Shown: positions 34,682-35,456 of the stretch, piece after piece
Position numbering within the stretch: the stretch's first letter is position 1
How the letters are laid out: each line of letters opens with the position of its first letter
From: Lachnospiraceae bacterium
GTDB lineage: Bacteria; Bacillota; Clostridia; Lachnospirales; Lachnospiraceae
NCBI GenBank assembly: GCA_024695665.1
Contig: JAILHT010000032.1
Location: forward strand, 1 to 35,456
Reading direction: 5' to 3'
Length of the DNA: 35,456 bases
Position numbers and translations under genes: made by a program
The notes under the pieces: generated by a model
The model's input: only the letters and a program-made list of their open reading frames with translations
Databases searched by the model: none
Told to the model about the DNA's origin: nothing

Positions 34682-34867
34682 ATGGCAAAATGTGCAGTTT
34701 GTGGTAAGGGAGTTCATTTCGGAAACAATGTCAGCCATTCTCACAGAAGATCAAATAGAATTTGGAAGTCAAACATCAAGTCTGTTCGTTGTAAGGTAAA
34801 CGGTGTACCTAAGAGAATGTATGTATGTACAACATGCTTAAAGAGTGGCAAGGTTGAAAGAGCTTAG
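34682..34867 (+). CDS. rpmB: 50S ribosomal protein L28
   Basis: A 61-aa ribosomal protein. It has the family start MAKCAVCGKGVHFGNNVSH, the SHRRSNRIWKSNIKSV middle, and a second Cys pair in VCTTCLKSGKVERA, so two CxxC motifs could bind zinc (the C+ paralogue form). ATG follows GAGGAGGTGTAGAAACC. Divergent from the Asp23 gene and followed by its own terminator, so monocistronic. Confidence 0.97.
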   Translation: MAKCAVCGKGVHFGNNVSHSHRRSNRIWKSNIKSVRCKVNGVPKRMYVCTTCLKSGKVERA

Positions 34868-34892
34868 GAAGCTTTTTTATAGAGATGGATTT

Positions 34893-34920
34893 AAAGGACT
34901 ACTTTTGTGGTCCTTTTTTT
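34893..34920 (+). terminator. Terminator of rpmB
   Basis: AAAGGACTAC and GTGGTCCTTT form a 10-bp stem (one wobble) closed by TTTT, followed by a further T run on the plus strand. It lies 26 nt after the L28 stop. Confidence 0.9.
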
Positions 34921-34930
34921 GTTGTGTAGA

Positions 34931-35008
34931 GCACTTAGCGAGGTACTTTCGAGCTTAGTGCGAACCATACATTAGCACTTGATGAGGTACTTCACGAATC
35001 TAGTGATA
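34931..35008. repeat. Two tandem degenerate hairpin repeats, 44-bp period
   Basis: Unit 1 (34931-34964) and unit 2 (34975-35008) share GCACTT, then GAGGTACTT after three variable bases, and end in CTTAGTG/TCTAGTG. Each can fold with its outer GCACT/AGTGC (or CACT/AGTG) arms around the GAGGTACTT core. The arms differ between the units in ways that largely keep pairing. It looks like a dispersed intergenic repeat, but only these two copies are seen here. Confidence 0.6.
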
Positions 35009-35039
35009 ATCTATTCCTTATGTATTATTTGGAAATATT

Positions 35040-35164
35040 AAACGTCCATATCTTTTTATAAGACGCGCTCCCGCTCCATCGGATGTAGCGGTACTAAGAT
35101 TCGCAAAGAACGCGAATCAAGTGCCGACATCCTCAAGGGTCTTTATAAAAAGATATGGACGTTT
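35040..35164. repeat. 125-nt long stem-loop element
   Basis: An outer stem of about 24 bp (35040-35064 with 35139-35164, one bulged base) encloses a second arm of three stacked helices: GGATGT/ACATCC, CGGTACT/AGTGCCG and GATTCGC/GCGAATC, with a 7-nt AAAGAAC loop. A 16-nt stretch, GCGCTCCCGCTCCATC, is unpaired on the left side. The element lies between convergent genes and is followed by T-rich sequence on the plus strand. It could be a bidirectional terminator, a mobile hairpin repeat or a structured RNA. Confidence 0.75.
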
Positions 35165-35232
35165 TATTTTCATATACTCCACTAAGGGTTGCATAACAAA
35201 AAGCAAAGCAGGATTTAATTAATTCCTGTCAA

Positions 35233-35456
35233 TTACTTCAATTTCACTTTTTTGGTCTTACCCCAAGATGAATAAAGCTTCTTGCCCCTGTAAGTATAGT
35301 AGCTACGTATCTTTACCTGATATGTCTTGTCTTTTTTTAAATTCTTAATGGTCTTGTTCAATTTCTTTCCACTTACTTTTACAGTCTTCCACTTTCCGGA
35401 TGAAGGACGATATTTAATCTGATATCCGCTGACAGCACCTGTTGCAGAAGCTTTTA
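35233..35456 (-). CDS. C-terminal part of a probable secreted, FN3-like domain protein (runs off the right edge)
   Basis: About 74 codons are visible. The sequence reads SGYQIKYRPSSGKWKTVKV, KTIKNLKKDKTYQVKIRSY, then RGKKLYSSWGKTKKVKLK and a stop. This is the end of a fibronectin type III-like beta-sandwich, of the kind repeated at the C-terminus of large surface and secreted Lachnospiraceae proteins. It is rich in Lys and Tyr. The N-terminal function and any signal peptide lie outside the window, so the role of the protein is unknown. Confidence 0.75.
   Translation of the reverse strand, partial: KASATGAVSGYQIKYRPSSGKWKTVKVSGKKLNKTIKNLKKDKTYQVKIRSYYTYRGKKLYSSWGKTKKVKLK

Noticed and set aside
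34931-35164. CRISPR array
   Set aside because: Only two degenerate units with a short spacer and one unrelated stem-loop are present; no cas genes.
34931-35232. Insertion sequence remnant
   Set aside because: No transposase fragment was found in any frame and no target-site duplication is visible. A non-autonomous hairpin repeat remains possible and is listed as a finding.

Overview
The window looks like chromosomal core-genome sequence from a low-GC Gram-positive anaerobe of the Clostridia, most likely family Lachnospiraceae. The clues are AT-rich intergenic regions with TTGACA/TATAAT-type promoters, strong GGAGG ribosome binding sites, and Firmicutes gene orders: rplU-prp-rpmA-obg; yicC-remA-gmk-rpoZ; rpmB divergent from asp23-fakA-recG; lexA divergent from a yneA-like gene. 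A HisF-like/HisIE fusion, a separate TIGR03960/DUF2344 pair and a PEP carboxykinase next to citrate synthase also fit. Genus is inferred only. I see no phage, transposase, CRISPR array, tRNA or rRNA.

Layout, left to right. 1-1215: 5' part of pheS (minus), then an intergenic structured RNA with its own promoter (probable 6S RNA). 1216-4434: pckA and a citrate synthase gene, divergent. 4569-5754: yneA-like and lexA, divergent around a cluster of LexA-box-like sites. 5872-10160 (minus): rplU-prp-rpmA-obg-yhbY-nadD-yqeK-rsfS, starting from a promoter and an L21-type leader. 10236-19173 (minus): hisZ-hisG-hisD-hisB-hisIE fusion, then a B12-type radical SAM protein, a DUF2344 protein and a short RNase E/G. 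A consensus promoter followed by an inverted repeat precedes hisZ. 19170-22844 (minus): pepD, two pseudouridine synthase genes and recU. 22914-28658 (minus): yicC-remA-gmk-rpoZ-rimO-pgsA-rsmD-coaD and a coiled-coil protein gene, ending at a strong terminator. rqcH (28678-30414) runs the other way from an overlapping promoter and meets recG tail to tail. 30417-34450 (minus): asp23-family gene, fakA, recG. 34682-34867: rpmB. 34868-35232 holds a terminator, two tandem hairpin repeats and a 125-nt long stem-loop. The right edge contains the 3' end of a probable surface protein gene.

Functionally the window is mostly ribosome-centred housekeeping: L21, L27 and its protease, L28, Obg, RsfS, YhbY, RimO, RsmD, two pseudouridine synthases, RqcH and RNase E/G. 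It also carries DNA repair (LexA, RecU, RecG), nucleotide and cofactor synthesis (NadD, CoaD, Gmk), histidine biosynthesis, and lipid metabolism (PgsA, FakA). The least explained parts are the intergenic elements at about 853-1034, 19111-19132, 34931-35008 and 35040-35164, and the unusual HisIE and RNase E/G architectures.
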